From Lentisphaeria bacterium (GTDB taxonomy: Bacteria; Verrucomicrobiota; Lentisphaeria; Victivallales; UBA1829), in assembly GCA_017963105.1 (NCBI GenBank), contig JAGCTY010000074.1:1-32861 (forward strand): a stretch of 32,861 bases of DNA. The letters run 5' to 3'. Shown one piece after another: positions 1-8,414 of the stretch. The notes beneath the pieces are model-generated. The model made no database searches and was not told the origin of the DNA. It was given only the letters and a program-made list of their open reading frames with translations. How positions within the stretch are numbered: position 1 is the stretch's first letter; each line of letters starts with the position of its first letter. The position numbers and the translations under genes were made by a program.

Positions 1-3000
1 AAATCGGACGGCTCGACGCCCGGCACGCTGTCCTTCGCCGAGATCAACGCGATGCTGTCGGATTTCCAGCTGGATTCCGCCGAACACGCTGCCGCTCTGC
101 TCTATGCCATCGGTGTGGTCCTGGAATCGAAATATTCAGCCGCCTCCACTGGCACTTCATGGAACCGTGTGTTCTTCAAACGGGCCGGTTTCGAAGGCGA
201 AACCATGGGGGGGCCCTACTTCGGCGAGTATTACTGGGGAGACATGGACGATGAGATGCAATACACGATCACCGATGCCGGATTCGAGGTTCTGATCGAG
301 AATCTGGAAGCCGGGCTGCCGGTCGGCGCCACTTACCCCGGGCACGCTTTCGTGATCGACGGATACGACCGGGAGAGCGATACTTTCCACATCAATCTCG
401 GCTGGGGCGGCAACCAGGCCACCAGGTGGTACACCCGCGATGAAATGCAGGAAGAACTGAATTGCGAATACTTCGTCTATGACCTGAATCCCGAATACGT
501 GGAGACGTTCACGGTCACCGATGCCCGTGTGTACGGCACTGGGACGATGATCCGGGCATTCGAACAGGCTGCCGGCATGATCGGCGACAATACGGTCGCG
601 TTCGATCCATCCGTCGCCGGAAAGACCGTGGAATTGCTGAATCACATCACGTTTTTCGATGAAGTAATCTCGGTCAAAGATTTCAACATGAACGTGCTGG
701 TGACGGAGTCGCAAGGTGGAGAAAACAGTTACGGATTCTATGCCGACCACATCGACGTGTTTGAGTCCAGCGACCCCGTCACGGTCCTGACGTTCCATGC
801 TTCCGGGGGATCGCTGATCGTTTCCACGGAGGAGGAGTTCAACTACGCATTCCAAATGGAGGAAGCATTGTCCTGCACGGTCGACGCCGACGGTATGCTG
901 ATCTACGGCGGGAAAACCTCCGAGGGGACTGATGCCGCCGCCGTGCTGCAGGCTCTGCAGACCTGCCGAAGCGAACATACGGAAGTTTCCGGCGACCTGC
1001 TGGATCCCAACGGATGGAGTTATAACGGTTCCGCCGGGGAAGACGTGTTCAGGCTTTCCAACTCCTCCCTCTCAGTCGGAAACGTTTCGCTGGGCGGCGG
1101 CGACGATGTGCTATCCCTCACAAGCCATTCCAGACTGTACGGGAACATTGATGCAGGCAACGGCAATGATTCGATCACCGTCGACAGCACCAGTTCCATC
1201 ATCGGAGATATGTCCGGGACGTGCAAACTGAGTTTCGTCCTCGCCGAACGGGATGACCACGCGATGTTCACGATCCAGTCTTCCGCGTCCGGGCTCTGCG
1301 CCGACGCAACGGTTTCCGTGGATATGATGGATGCCGAGCTCGGGACCTATACGCTCATTTCCGCCGCTCCCGGCGCGACCGGCATCACGGACCTGCGGGA
1401 CCTGGCCGTCACCGTCACCGGCAGCGGAGAAGCGGATTTCACGTTGTCCGTGAACGGGACCTCGACCAGCGATTTCGCCGATCTGATCTTCGAGGACGAT
1501 TCCCTGAAACTGCAGGTGAAAAAGGAACCCATCAAAACGAAGTGGACGTACCTGGTCTACATGGCGTCCGACAACGACCTGTGCGATTCCGCCATCTTTG
1601 ACATCGTCTCCATGCAGCAGGCGAACGTTGATTCGCGGATCGACATCTATGTCCTGGCGGACAGGGTGCCGGCAGGGGCCAAAGGCTCCGGCGACCTGGA
1701 GACGATCAACGGGACATACCGGTGGGATTCCGACTGGGAAGACACCCGCGTCGGCAAGATCACCTACAGCCCTAGCCTGACCGTGACGGTCGACTGGACG
1801 TCCTGGGGCGAACTCGACACCGGGTCCATCAAAACCCTGGAACGGTTCGTGGACTGGGCGCAGGCGGAGTCGCCCGCCGAGAATTACGGCCTGATCGTGT
1901 GGGACCATGGCTCGGAGAATACCGACCTCTGCTGGGACGATACGGATGGGGGCGCCTGCTTCACGGTTTCGGAAGTGGCCGGCCTCCTGAAGGAAAAAGG
2001 CAACATCCCGCTCGTGATCTTCAATAACTGTTTGCTCGGTTCGGAACTCGTGGCGACGCAAATGGCAGGGAGCACGGACGTCATCGTGGTCTCGGAGCCA
2101 TCCTCCTATGCGTATTCGACTTTCGACTACAACATGTTCTTCCGTACGATCACGCCGGACATGAGCCCGCAGGAGATGGCGGCGATCATGGTCAGGAACG
2201 TGGGAACGCAGAACGTGCCCGCCGGAGAATCGACCATGCTTTCTTCCGTCGACGTCACGGATTCGCGGCTCGGCGATGCGCTGGAAGCGCTTGCCTTGGC
2301 GGTCGCCGCGGTAAACAACGAGGCAGACTTTTCAGTCCTCATCCGTGCGATGCTCAAAGCCCCGCAGAACGGCAGCAGCTATGACGGCAGCTATGTCCAG
2401 CAGTCCGACCTGGGCTTCCTGATCCGCGATGCCATGGCGGATCCCGACTACGGGAAAACGTCCGAAGGATTTCAAAAGGCTCTTGCCGACGTGAAGACGG
2501 CGCTGGAAGCGGTCGTGCTGGAATACCGGAGCGTGCCCGCCAAGCGTGGAAGCGGCATCGCGGTGTGCAATCCGGTCTATACGGCAAGGGTCTTCCTGAC
2601 CAGCGGTTCTTCTCCGGAATCAGTCGCTGCGCGCATCCAGTCCTATCTCTCTTCCTGTTACTACTATTCCAATCCGATGTGGGGCGCACTGCTGAACTAT
2701 CTGGGCGCGACGTATCTGGCGGAGGTCGAGGCCGCACGTATCCCGATGGCCGTATTCAGCGATTCCGAGGTCGACGGGCTCGTGGACGGCAGGACCGTTA
2801 CCGTGTCCGACATCGGCTCCTTCTCCGGCCGGGGAGAAATGTTCGATTGCATCAGACTGCGCGACGAGCGGTTCTTCGGATTCGTCATCACTGCACCTGA
2901 CAAGTCCACGGGAAGTTTCACCATTACCAACGACGTCGGCGCGGCGATCACGGCTTCCCTGCTCGCCGCCGACGGTACGGTTATCGCATCGGATACCGGC

Positions 3001-4551
3001 AGCGTTTCTTTCCAGGACCTCGCCGTCGGCACCTACTACCTCCGGCTTCAGAGCGAAACGAACTGCCATGTCACGATTACCTCCGATGCGGGTTGGTGGA
3101 CCGGCGTCGACCGGTTCGAGGGCAACGATACCTGCGAGACGGCGGCCGCGCTGAACGCGGGGTATCATAGCGGCCTCATCACCTGCAAGGACGACCCGGA
3201 CTATTACCTGATCGGGAACTACGATGCACGGGCAGTGCTGTACACGGTCGAGGTGTACGGAGAAGAGGGCTGGACCGTCGGCGAATACTTCGACGAAGAC
3301 GGGTTCTTCTATGAAGCGGATTACGCCGATGGCAAATACACCCTGATGATGGCCTTCATGGGCTGCCTCCTCGTGGAAGGGACCGCCGACTTGGCAAACG
3401 GGGTCGATGCGTATTCGGTGAACGTGATCCCGTATGAGAGCGAATGGCCCGATGCCGTTACGCTGGACGATCTGGTCGGAACGAAGGACGGGGTGTCCTG
3501 GGAACCGTCGATCCTCATGAACGACTACACCGTGGAATATTCCATGGACGGTTTCGAGCACACGATGCGTTCCTACACAAAGGGCACGGCGATCGACCTG
3601 CTGAATCTCCCCGCCGGGACGTACCAGTGGCGGGTGACGGCTGATTCGGGAAAGAATCCTGAATGGTTCATCGGAGAGGAGATCGTTTCCGACAACACGA
3701 CTGCCGCTCCGCACGTTTTCCGTTCCAACTCCGACGCCAACGACGACGTCTTCTTCGCCACGCCGGTCGGCACGTGGAGCAACTTGTATTATGCGAAGCA
3801 TGTCGGCTCCGTCGGCGACTGGTCGGGAACAAACGAGTTGGTCTCCGCCGCCGGAAAGGGCAGGATCCAGGACCTGTTCTTCGGTTCGGCTGATCCGGGC
3901 ACGCTGTTGCTGACCGATTCGGAAAATGGCGATGCGCTCTTCCTGGACGACATTTACACCGGCCTGCCGGAAGAGATCGAAGAGAATACGGCCAGGCTGT
4001 TCCGTCTTCGCGAGATCATCGCCGGCGCGGGCGACGACATCGTCGACATGACCAGCCAGCGGTTCGAGTACACAGGCGGCTACCTCTCCATCTCGGGCGG
4101 CGACGGAAACGACGTGATCTGGGCGAACAGGGGAGCCAGGAACACGCTCTATGGCGACGCCGGAAACGACCGTATCGTGGGGGCGTCCGGCGACGACGTG
4201 ATCGTCGGCGGCATCGGCAACGATTCCATGCACGGCGGCGGGGGCGACGACATCTTCACATTCTGCGATAACTGGGGGATCGACACGGTCGAACAGCTCG
4301 AAACCGGCTCGGTCACGCTGTGGTTCATCTCCGGCAGCATGGAGAACTGGGACTCCGAGACGCTGACCTATTCAGACGGCGCCGGGAACAGCGTCACGGT
4401 CTCCGGCGTTTCCGCGGACAACGTCACGCTTAAATTCGAATCCGCCGGATCGAGGCTTTTCGCTTTGCTCGTCAACGCGGGCGCTTTCTCGGAATCCTTG
4501 ACGAAAAAGATTTTCGACGACACGGACAAGGGCATCCTCGCCGAGGTGTAA
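1..4551 (+). CDS. Secreted C10/C11 double-protease RTX protein (5' end missing)
   Basis: The frame is open from base 1, so the N-terminus lies outside the window; 1516 codons are visible. Residues here count from the ATG at 52. A peptidase C10 (streptopain-like) C-terminal half is seen first: His98 in HAFVIDGYD, then NLGWGG; its catalytic Cys would lie upstream of the window. An RTX-like block (LGGGDDVL, AGNGNDSI) covers about 345-380. A peptidase C11 (clostripain-like) domain starts near 495 (WTYLVYMASDNDL), with the dyad His619 (VWDHG) and Cys660 (NNCLLG). Around 930-1070 are beta-rich segments like pre-peptidase C-terminal domains (NDTCETAAALN). Residues 1340-1405 hold calcium-binding nonapeptides (GGDGNDVI, YGDAGNDRI, GGIGNDSM, GGGGDDIF), followed by a tail like a type I secretion signal. 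The families are known; export by a type I system and a role in protein breakdown are inferred. A hairpin terminator follows the stop. Confidence 0.85.
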   Translation, partial: KSDGSTPGTLSFAEINAMLSDFQLDSAEHAAALLYAIGVVLESKYSAASTGTSWNRVFFKRAGFEGETMGGPYFGEYYWGDMDDEMQYTITDAGFEVLIENLEAGLPVGATYPGHAFVIDGYDRESDTFHINLGWGGNQATRWYTRDEMQEELNCEYFVYDLNPEYVETFTVTDARVYGTGTMIRAFEQAAGMIGDNTVAFDPSVAGKTVELLNHITFFDEVISVKDFNMNVLVTESQGGENSYGFYADHIDVFESSDPVTVLTFHASGGSLIVSTEEEFNYAFQMEEALSCTVDADGMLIYGGKTSEGTDAAAVLQALQTCRSEHTEVSGDLLDPNGWSYNGSAGEDVFRLSNSSLSVGNVSLGGGDDVLSLTSHSRLYGNIDAGNGNDSITVDSTSSIIGDMSGTCKLSFVLAERDDHAMFTIQSSASGLCADATVSVDMMDAELGTYTLISAAPGATGITDLRDLAVTVTGSGEADFTLSVNGTSTSDFADLIFEDDSLKLQVKKEPIKTKWTYLVYMASDNDLCDSAIFDIVSMQQANVDSRIDIYVLADRVPAGAKGSGDLETINGTYRWDSDWEDTRVGKITYSPSLTVTVDWTSWGELDTGSIKTLERFVDWAQAESPAENYGLIVWDHGSENTDLCWDDTDGGACFTVSEVAGLLKEKGNIPLVIFNNCLLGSELVATQMAGSTDVIVVSEPSSYAYSTFDYNMFFRTITPDMSPQEMAAIMVRNVGTQNVPAGESTMLSSVDVTDSRLGDALEALALAVAAVNNEADFSVLIRAMLKAPQNGSSYDGSYVQQSDLGFLIRDAMADPDYGKTSEGFQKALADVKTALEAVVLEYRSVPAKRGSGIAVCNPVYTARVFLTSGSSPESVAARIQSYLSSCYYYSNPMWGALLNYLGATYLAEVEAARIPMAVFSDSEVDGLVDGRTVTVSDIGSFSGRGEMFDCIRLRDERFFGFVITAPDKSTGSFTITNDVGAAITASLLAADGTVIASDTGSVSFQDLAVGTYYLRLQSETNCHVTITSDAGWWTGVDRFEGNDTCETAAALNAGYHSGLITCKDDPDYYLIGNYDARAVLYTVEVYGEEGWTVGEYFDEDGFFYEADYADGKYTLMMAFMGCLLVEGTADLANGVDAYSVNVIPYESEWPDAVTLDDLVGTKDGVSWEPSILMNDYTVEYSMDGFEHTMRSYTKGTAIDLLNLPAGTYQWRVTADSGKNPEWFIGEEIVSDNTTAAPHVFRSNSDANDDVFFATPVGTWSNLYYAKHVGSVGDWSGTNELVSAAGKGRIQDLFFGSADPGTLLLTDSENGDALFLDDIYTGLPEEIEENTARLFRLREIIAGAGDDIVDMTSQRFEYTGGYLSISGGDGNDVIWANRGARNTLYGDAGNDRIVGASGDDVIVGGIGNDSMHGGGGDDIFTFCDNWGIDTVEQLETGSVTLWFISGSMENWDSETLTYSDGAGNSVTVSGVSADNVTLKFESAGSRLFALLVNAGAFSESLTKKIFDDTDKGILAEV

Positions 4552-4608
4552 GCGGGACCACAAGCCCGTCCTGAAATACACGGCTGACTCATCCATAAAC
4601 GACGTTCC

Positions 4609-4651
4609 GACCCGTTCCCGATCTTTCCCACAGGGACGGGTCTTCCTTTTT
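4609..4651 (+). terminator. Rho-independent terminator after the RTX protease
   Basis: GACCCGTTCCC (4609-4619) pairs with GGGACGGGTC (4633-4642) with one bulged base, followed by the T-rich run TTCCTTTTT. It ends the RTX gene transcript and sits only 25 bp before the next start codon. Confidence 0.75.
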
Positions 4652-4676
4652 CGCGGCTGTTTCTTTTGATCGCATT

Positions 4677-5132
4677 ATGTTTTCGAAAAAACTCGAAAAA
4701 ATGATGAACATCGCTAAGATTTCCCGGTCTTCGCACGTCCAAGTCAAACACGCTAAGATCGAAGTCAACGCAAGAGTCGACAGGCAGGCCGGATTCCGGC
4801 TCGGGGGAACGCTCCTCAGCTACCAGAACTACGCCACGGACCCGGTGAAGCCGTCGGATGCGGCTCCGGTCCTGTTCGGCGGGAAGTATGCCTCCGGCGT
4901 CACCGTGAACGGCGAGGCGTGGAGCAACCTGAACCGGCCGTTCGGTCTGAACACGACTCCGAAGGAACATTCCGCGAAGAGCATCACGTTCAAGGGCGCA
5001 TCCTGCGAATTCAGTTACCGCAAGTACGGCGACGCCATCGCGATCTTCATCACGAACTACGACAAGAACGCGTTTCAGGACAAACCGTCCCCGTTCGAGA
5101 TCGTGCTGTACATCGCGGATCCCGCCGACTGA
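4677..5132 (+). CDS. Hypothetical protein, 151 aa
   Basis: I do not recognise this family. The product is a small soluble protein with no signal peptide or membrane segment. It has a lysine-rich start (MFSKKLEKMMNIAKI), then alternating hydrophobic and polar residues that suggest a mostly beta fold (KIEVNARVD, SITFKGASCEFSYRKYG, AIAIFITNYD, FEIVLYIADPAD). There is one cysteine. The start is uncertain: no good Shine-Dalgarno site lies before the ATG at 4677, and the ATG pair at 4701/4704 is equally possible. The frame is open without interruption, codon use matches the neighbours, and a hairpin terminator lies 40 bp past the stop, all of which favour a real gene. A terminator just upstream leaves little room for its own promoter, so it may depend on read-through. 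Confidence 0.6.
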   Translation: MFSKKLEKMMNIAKISRSSHVQVKHAKIEVNARVDRQAGFRLGGTLLSYQNYATDPVKPSDAAPVLFGGKYASGVTVNGEAWSNLNRPFGLNTTPKEHSAKSITFKGASCEFSYRKYGDAIAIFITNYDKNAFQDKPSPFEIVLYIADPAD

Positions 5133-5173
5133 GGCGACGGATCCAGCCCGCGACAAAACGAAAAACTGTTTGG

Positions 5174-5206
5174 CCTCCGGCTTTTCACAAAGTCGGAGGT
5201 TCTTTC
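5174..5206 (+). terminator. Rho-independent terminator after the 151-aa gene
   Basis: CCTCCG (5174-5179) pairs with CGGAGG (5194-5199), extended by CTT/AAG inside the loop, and is followed by TTCTTTC. Confidence 0.65.
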
Positions 5207-5223
5207 AAATTAATCGGCTTTCT

Positions 5224-5279
5224 GTGCGCCGGAGCGTAAGCCCGGCACTGCCGCAGTGCAGGCGATGCCTGCTTTTTTT
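5224..5279 (+). repeat. Two-hairpin interspersed element, copy A (ends as a terminator)
   Basis: Copy A of a five-member family. Hairpin 1 is GCCGG/CCGGC around AGCGTAAGC. The linker is CTGCCGCAGT, and hairpin 2 is GCAGGC-GAT-GCCTGC (5258-5272). Only in this copy is hairpin 2 followed by seven T residues (5273-5279), so it could also terminate transcription. Orientation is plus; it lies between the 151-aa gene's terminator and the metY promoter. Confidence 0.75.
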
Positions 5280-5311
5280 GGAGAAAAACGGGAGGAAACG
5301 GCGGAATTGAG

Positions 5312-5340
5312 TTGAAAAACGGGGGAAAGCATGGTATTGT
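5312..5340 (+). promoter_or_regulatory. Sigma70-type promoter of the metY gene run
   Basis: TTGAAA (5312-5317), a 17-bp spacer and TATTGT (5335-5340), ending 54 bp before the metY start. Four other gaps in this window carry the same layout. Confidence 0.6.
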
Positions 5341-5394
5341 ATGGGATGTTGTTTTTAGATTAACGTATATCCGATAACCCAAGGAGAGTACAAT

Positions 5395-6672
5395 ATGAAT
5401 TCCAGGAACTGGAAACCCGAAACACAGGCCGTCCATTGCGGCTGGACCCCGAAGAACGGCGAACCCTGTCAGCTTCCGATCTTCCACAGCACGGCCTATA
5501 AATACAGCGACGCGCAGAGCGTGGCGGACCTTTTCGACCTCAAAGCGGACGGATACTTCTATTCGCGCCTGGCCAACCCGACCGTGGCGGCGTTCGAGAC
5601 GAAGATCGCCGAGATGGAAGGCGGCGTGGCTGCCGTGGGCGTGACCGCGGGCCAGACCGCGAACATGCTCGCGATCATGAACGTCTGCCCCTGCGGCGGG
5701 CATGTCCTCGCCAGCGCGGCCCTCTACGGCGGCACCGTGACGCTCTTCACCATGACGCTGAAGCGCATGGGCGTGGAGGTCACCATGGTCCCGCACGACG
5801 CCACCGCGGACGAGATCGTGGCGGCGGCGCGCCCGAACACCCGCGCGCTCTTCGCCGAGACGCTGACGAACCCGAGCGTGTGCGTGCTGAATTTCGAGGC
5901 GTACTCCGAAGCGGCGAAGCGTCTCGGCGTGCCCCTGATCGTGGACAACACGTTCGCCACGCCGTACCTTTGCCGCCCGTTCGATTTCGGCGCGGACATC
6001 GTGACGCACTCCGCCACGAAATACCTCGACGGCCACCAGACGAGCATCGGCGGCGTGATCGTGGAGAAGGGCGACTTCAACTGGTCGAACGGCAACTTCC
6101 CCGAATTCACCGAGCCGGACGTGAGCTACCACGGCCTGGTCTACACCCGTGACTTCCCCGCCGCGCCGTTCTCCACCAAGCTCCGCGTGCAGTGGGTCCG
6201 CGACACCGGCGCGATCCTGCCGCCCATGAACGCCTTCCTCATCAGCCTCGGCATGCAGACGCTGGCGCTCCGCATGGACCGCCACAGCTCCAACGCGCTC
6301 GAAATGGCGAAGTTCCTGAAGGCGCATCCGAAGGTCGCGTGGGTGAACTACCCCGGCCTCGAGGACAGCCCCGAACACGAACGCTGCAAGAAGTATCTGC
6401 GCGCCGCCAGCGGCGTGCTCTGCTTCGGCGCGGTCGGCGGCAAGGAGGCCAGCGTGCGCGCGATCGACTCCCTCAAGCTCGCGTCCATCGTGGTCCACGT
6501 GGCGGACGTCCGCACCATGGTGCTGCATCCCGCCAGCATGACCCACCGCCAGCTCTCCGACGAACAGCTCGCGGCGGCGGGCGTGCCCCCGGACCTCATC
6601 CGCCTGTCCGTCGGCATCGAGAACATCGACGACATCAAGGCTGATTTCGAACAGGCCCTGGCGAAAATCTGA
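5395..6672 (+). CDS. metY: O-acetylhomoserine sulfhydrylase (PLP Cys/Met metabolism family)
   Basis: The 425-aa product belongs to the fold type I PLP enzymes of Cys/Met metabolism. The PLP lysine is Lys209 in SATKYLDGH. Other family marks are [17 protein letters not shown], the AETLTNPS stretch and [13 protein letters not shown]. Length and the insert around 225-260 ([14 protein letters not shown]) fit O-acetylhomoserine aminocarboxypropyltransferase better than the shorter cystathionine lyases. The expected reaction makes homocysteine from O-acetylhomoserine and sulfide in the cytoplasm. The start is supported by AAGGAGAG ten bases upstream and a promoter at 5312-5340. It is first in a same-strand run with dtd, dxr, rseP and ispG; the gap to dtd is 30 bp. 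Methionine gamma-lyase activity cannot be ruled out from sequence alone. Confidence 0.92.
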   Translation: MNSRNWKPETQAVHCGWTPKNGEPCQLPIFHSTAYKYSDAQSVADLFDLKADGYFYSRLANPTVAAFETKIAEMEGGVAAVGVTAGQTANMLAIMNVCPCGGHVLASAALYGGTVTLFTMTLKRMGVEVTMVPHDATADEIVAAARPNTRALFAETLTNPSVCVLNFEAYSEAAKRLGVPLIVDNTFATPYLCRPFDFGADIVTHSATKYLDGHQTSIGGVIVEKGDFNWSNGNFPEFTEPDVSYHGLVYTRDFPAAPFSTKLRVQWVRDTGAILPPMNAFLISLGMQTLALRMDRHSSNALEMAKFLKAHPKVAWVNYPGLEDSPEHERCKKYLRAASGVLCFGAVGGKEASVRAIDSLKLASIVVHVADVRTMVLHPASMTHRQLSDEQLAAAGVPPDLIRLSVGIENIDDIKADFEQALAKI

Positions 6673-6702
6673 ATTTGAACTGAGCTGAACGGAAAAAGAC
6701 GC

Positions 6703-7191
6703 ATGAGAGTGCTGCTTCAGCGGGTCCGCAGGGCGTCCGTGACCGTGGCCGGCGAAACCGTCGGCGAGATCGGGCACGGCATCCTGCTGTTCATCGGCAT
6801 CACGGCGGGCGACGCGCGCGCCGATGCCGACTGGCTCGCGAAAAAGGCCGCCGGGCTCCGCATCTTCGAGGACGAGGCGGGCAAGATGAACAGGTCCCTG
6901 CTGGATATCGGCGGAGACGCGCTCGTCGTGTCGCAGTTCACGCTCTACGCCGACTGCCGCAAGGGACGCCGCCCGGGATTCGACGCGGCGGGCGATCCGG
7001 CGGCGGCAAACGATCTTTACGAATACTTCGTGGAACGCCTGAAGGCCGAGGGCGTCGGGCATGTGGCGACCGGACGGTTCGGCGCGGACATGCTCGTTTC
7101 GCTCGAAAACGACGGGCCGGCGACGTTCCTGCTCTCCCATCCGTGGGAATACGCCGTGACCACGAACCCGAACGCGGAGGCGGACGAATGA
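6703..7191 (+). CDS. dtd: D-aminoacyl-tRNA deacylase
   Basis: This 162-aa protein matches the DTD family, which frees tRNA from wrongly attached D-amino acids (and glycine from tRNA-Ala) in the cytoplasm. The start MRVLLQRVRRASVTV is typical. The two active-site motifs are visible: SQFTL at 77-81 and NDGPAT at 136-141, whose Gly-Pro pair forms the chiral filter; the usual Val after GP is Ala here. It is slightly longer than the usual 145 aa because of an acidic tail (NPNAEADE). Its TGA overlaps the dxr ATG as ATGA, indicating translational coupling. Confidence 0.95.
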   Translation: MRVLLQRVRRASVTVAGETVGEIGHGILLFIGITAGDARADADWLAKKAAGLRIFEDEAGKMNRSLLDIGGDALVVSQFTLYADCRKGRRPGFDAAGDPAAANDLYEYFVERLKAEGVGHVATGRFGADMLVSLENDGPATFLLSHPWEYAVTTNPNAEADE

Positions 7192-8351
7192 GCCTCTGCA
7201 ACCTTGCCCTGCTCGGGTCCACCGGGTCCATCGGCAAAAGCGCCCTCGCGGTCGCCCGCGCCCTGCCGGAACGCATCCGAGTCTCCCTGCTCGCCGCAGG
7301 GCGGAACTGGGAGCTGCTGGCGGAACAGGCGCGCGAGTTCCATCCTAGCTGCGTGTGCCTTGAGGACGCCGCCCACCTCGACGACCTCCGCGCGGCGGTC
7401 CCTGCCGGGTGCAAGGTCATTTCCGGGCGCGAAGCGCTCTGCGAAGCCGTCCGCGCGCCGGAGATCACGACCGTGCTGTGCGCCATCGTGGGCACGGGCG
7501 GGCTGTTCCCGACCCTGTCGGCCATCCGGGCGCGCAAGACGATCGCGCTCGCCAGCAAGGAAGTCATGGTCATGGCGGGCCGCCTGGTCACGGAAGCTGT
7601 GCGGCAGTGCGGCGCACGCATCCTGCCCGTCGACAGCGAACACAGCGCGCTCTTCCAGTGTCTGGAGGGACGTCGCCCGTCCGAGGTGGCGCGGCTGATC
7701 CTGACCGCCAGCGGCGGGCCGTTCCGCAACACCCCGCTTTCCGAGATGGACAAGATGACGTGGGAACAGGCTCTGGCGCATCCGACGTGGTCGATGGGCC
7801 CGAAAGTGACCGTGGATTCCGCGTCGCTCATGAACAAGGCGCTGGAGATGATCGAGGCGCGCTGGCTCTTCGACGTGGAATCGTCCCGGATCGAGGTGCT
7901 GGTCCATCCGCAGAGCATCGTGCATTCGCTCGTGCGGTTCCGCGACGGCGCGCTGATGGCGCAGATGAGCATCCCGGACATGCGGTTCCCCATCCAGTAC
8001 GCGCTGACCTGGCCGGAGCACACGGCTTCGAACCTGCCCCGGCTCGACCTGGCGGAGATCGGGACCCTCACGTTCGAACGGCCCGACGAATCGCGGTTCC
8101 CGTCGCTCGGATTCGCCCGCGCCGCGCTCGAAGCGGGAGGCGCGCTGCCCGCGGTCCTGAACGCGGCCAACGAGATCGCGTTCGAACGGTTCCGCGCGGG
8201 GGCCATCCGGTTTACGGACATCTGGCGGATCGTGGAGCGGACGATGGACGCGCTGGGACGGTGCGGCGACGAGACGATGGACGCGATCCTGGAGGCGGAC
8301 GCCCGGGCACGCGACTACGCCCGGAAACTTGTCCTGCCCGCCTCGAAATGA
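7188..8351 (+). CDS. dxr: 1-deoxy-D-xylulose 5-phosphate reductoisomerase
   Basis: The 387-aa enzyme makes 2-C-methyl-D-erythritol 4-phosphate from DXP with NADPH, the committed step of the MEP isoprenoid pathway. Visible motifs: NADPH-binding GSTGSIG (10-16), LASKEVMVMAG (121-131), the metal ligands Asp149 and Glu151 in PVDSEHSA, ASGGPFR (174-180), and SLMNKALEMIEA containing Glu220, the third metal ligand. A longer in-frame reading from 7143 exists, but the ATG at 7188 is preferred: it overlaps the dtd stop and places GSTGSIG at the usual distance from the N-terminus. It is followed after 63 bp by rseP and then ispG, a grouping common in bacteria. Confidence 0.97.
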   Translation: MSLCNLALLGSTGSIGKSALAVARALPERIRVSLLAAGRNWELLAEQAREFHPSCVCLEDAAHLDDLRAAVPAGCKVISGREALCEAVRAPEITTVLCAIVGTGGLFPTLSAIRARKTIALASKEVMVMAGRLVTEAVRQCGARILPVDSEHSALFQCLEGRRPSEVARLILTASGGPFRNTPLSEMDKMTWEQALAHPTWSMGPKVTVDSASLMNKALEMIEARWLFDVESSRIEVLVHPQSIVHSLVRFRDGALMAQMSIPDMRFPIQYALTWPEHTASNLPRLDLAEIGTLTFERPDESRFPSLGFARAALEAGGALPAVLNAANEIAFERFRAGAIRFTDIWRIVERTMDALGRCGDETMDAILEADARARDYARKLVLPASK

Positions 8352-8367
8352 ATTCGAATTGCATTTG

Positions 8368-8400
8368 AACTTGAATCGAACTTGAATCGAACTTGAAAAG
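8368..8400 (+). repeat. Three tandem 11-bp repeats before rseP
   Basis: AACTTGAATCG occurs twice (8368-8378, 8379-8389), followed by a variant AACTTGAAAAG (8390-8400) that runs into the rseP Shine-Dalgarno AAGGAG. The surrounding spacer is AT-rich compared with its neighbours. Confidence 0.7.
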
Positions 8401-8414
8401 GAGTTTTTGAGTAT

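Noticed and set aside
1-360. The C10 protease seems to lack its catalytic cysteine.
   Set aside because: In this family the Cys lies about 150 residues before the His; that position is outside the window, so absence cannot be claimed.
5341-5394. A possible SAM-type riboswitch before metY.
   Set aside because: The leader is only about 45 nt long and contains no stem set large enough for any known SAM aptamer.
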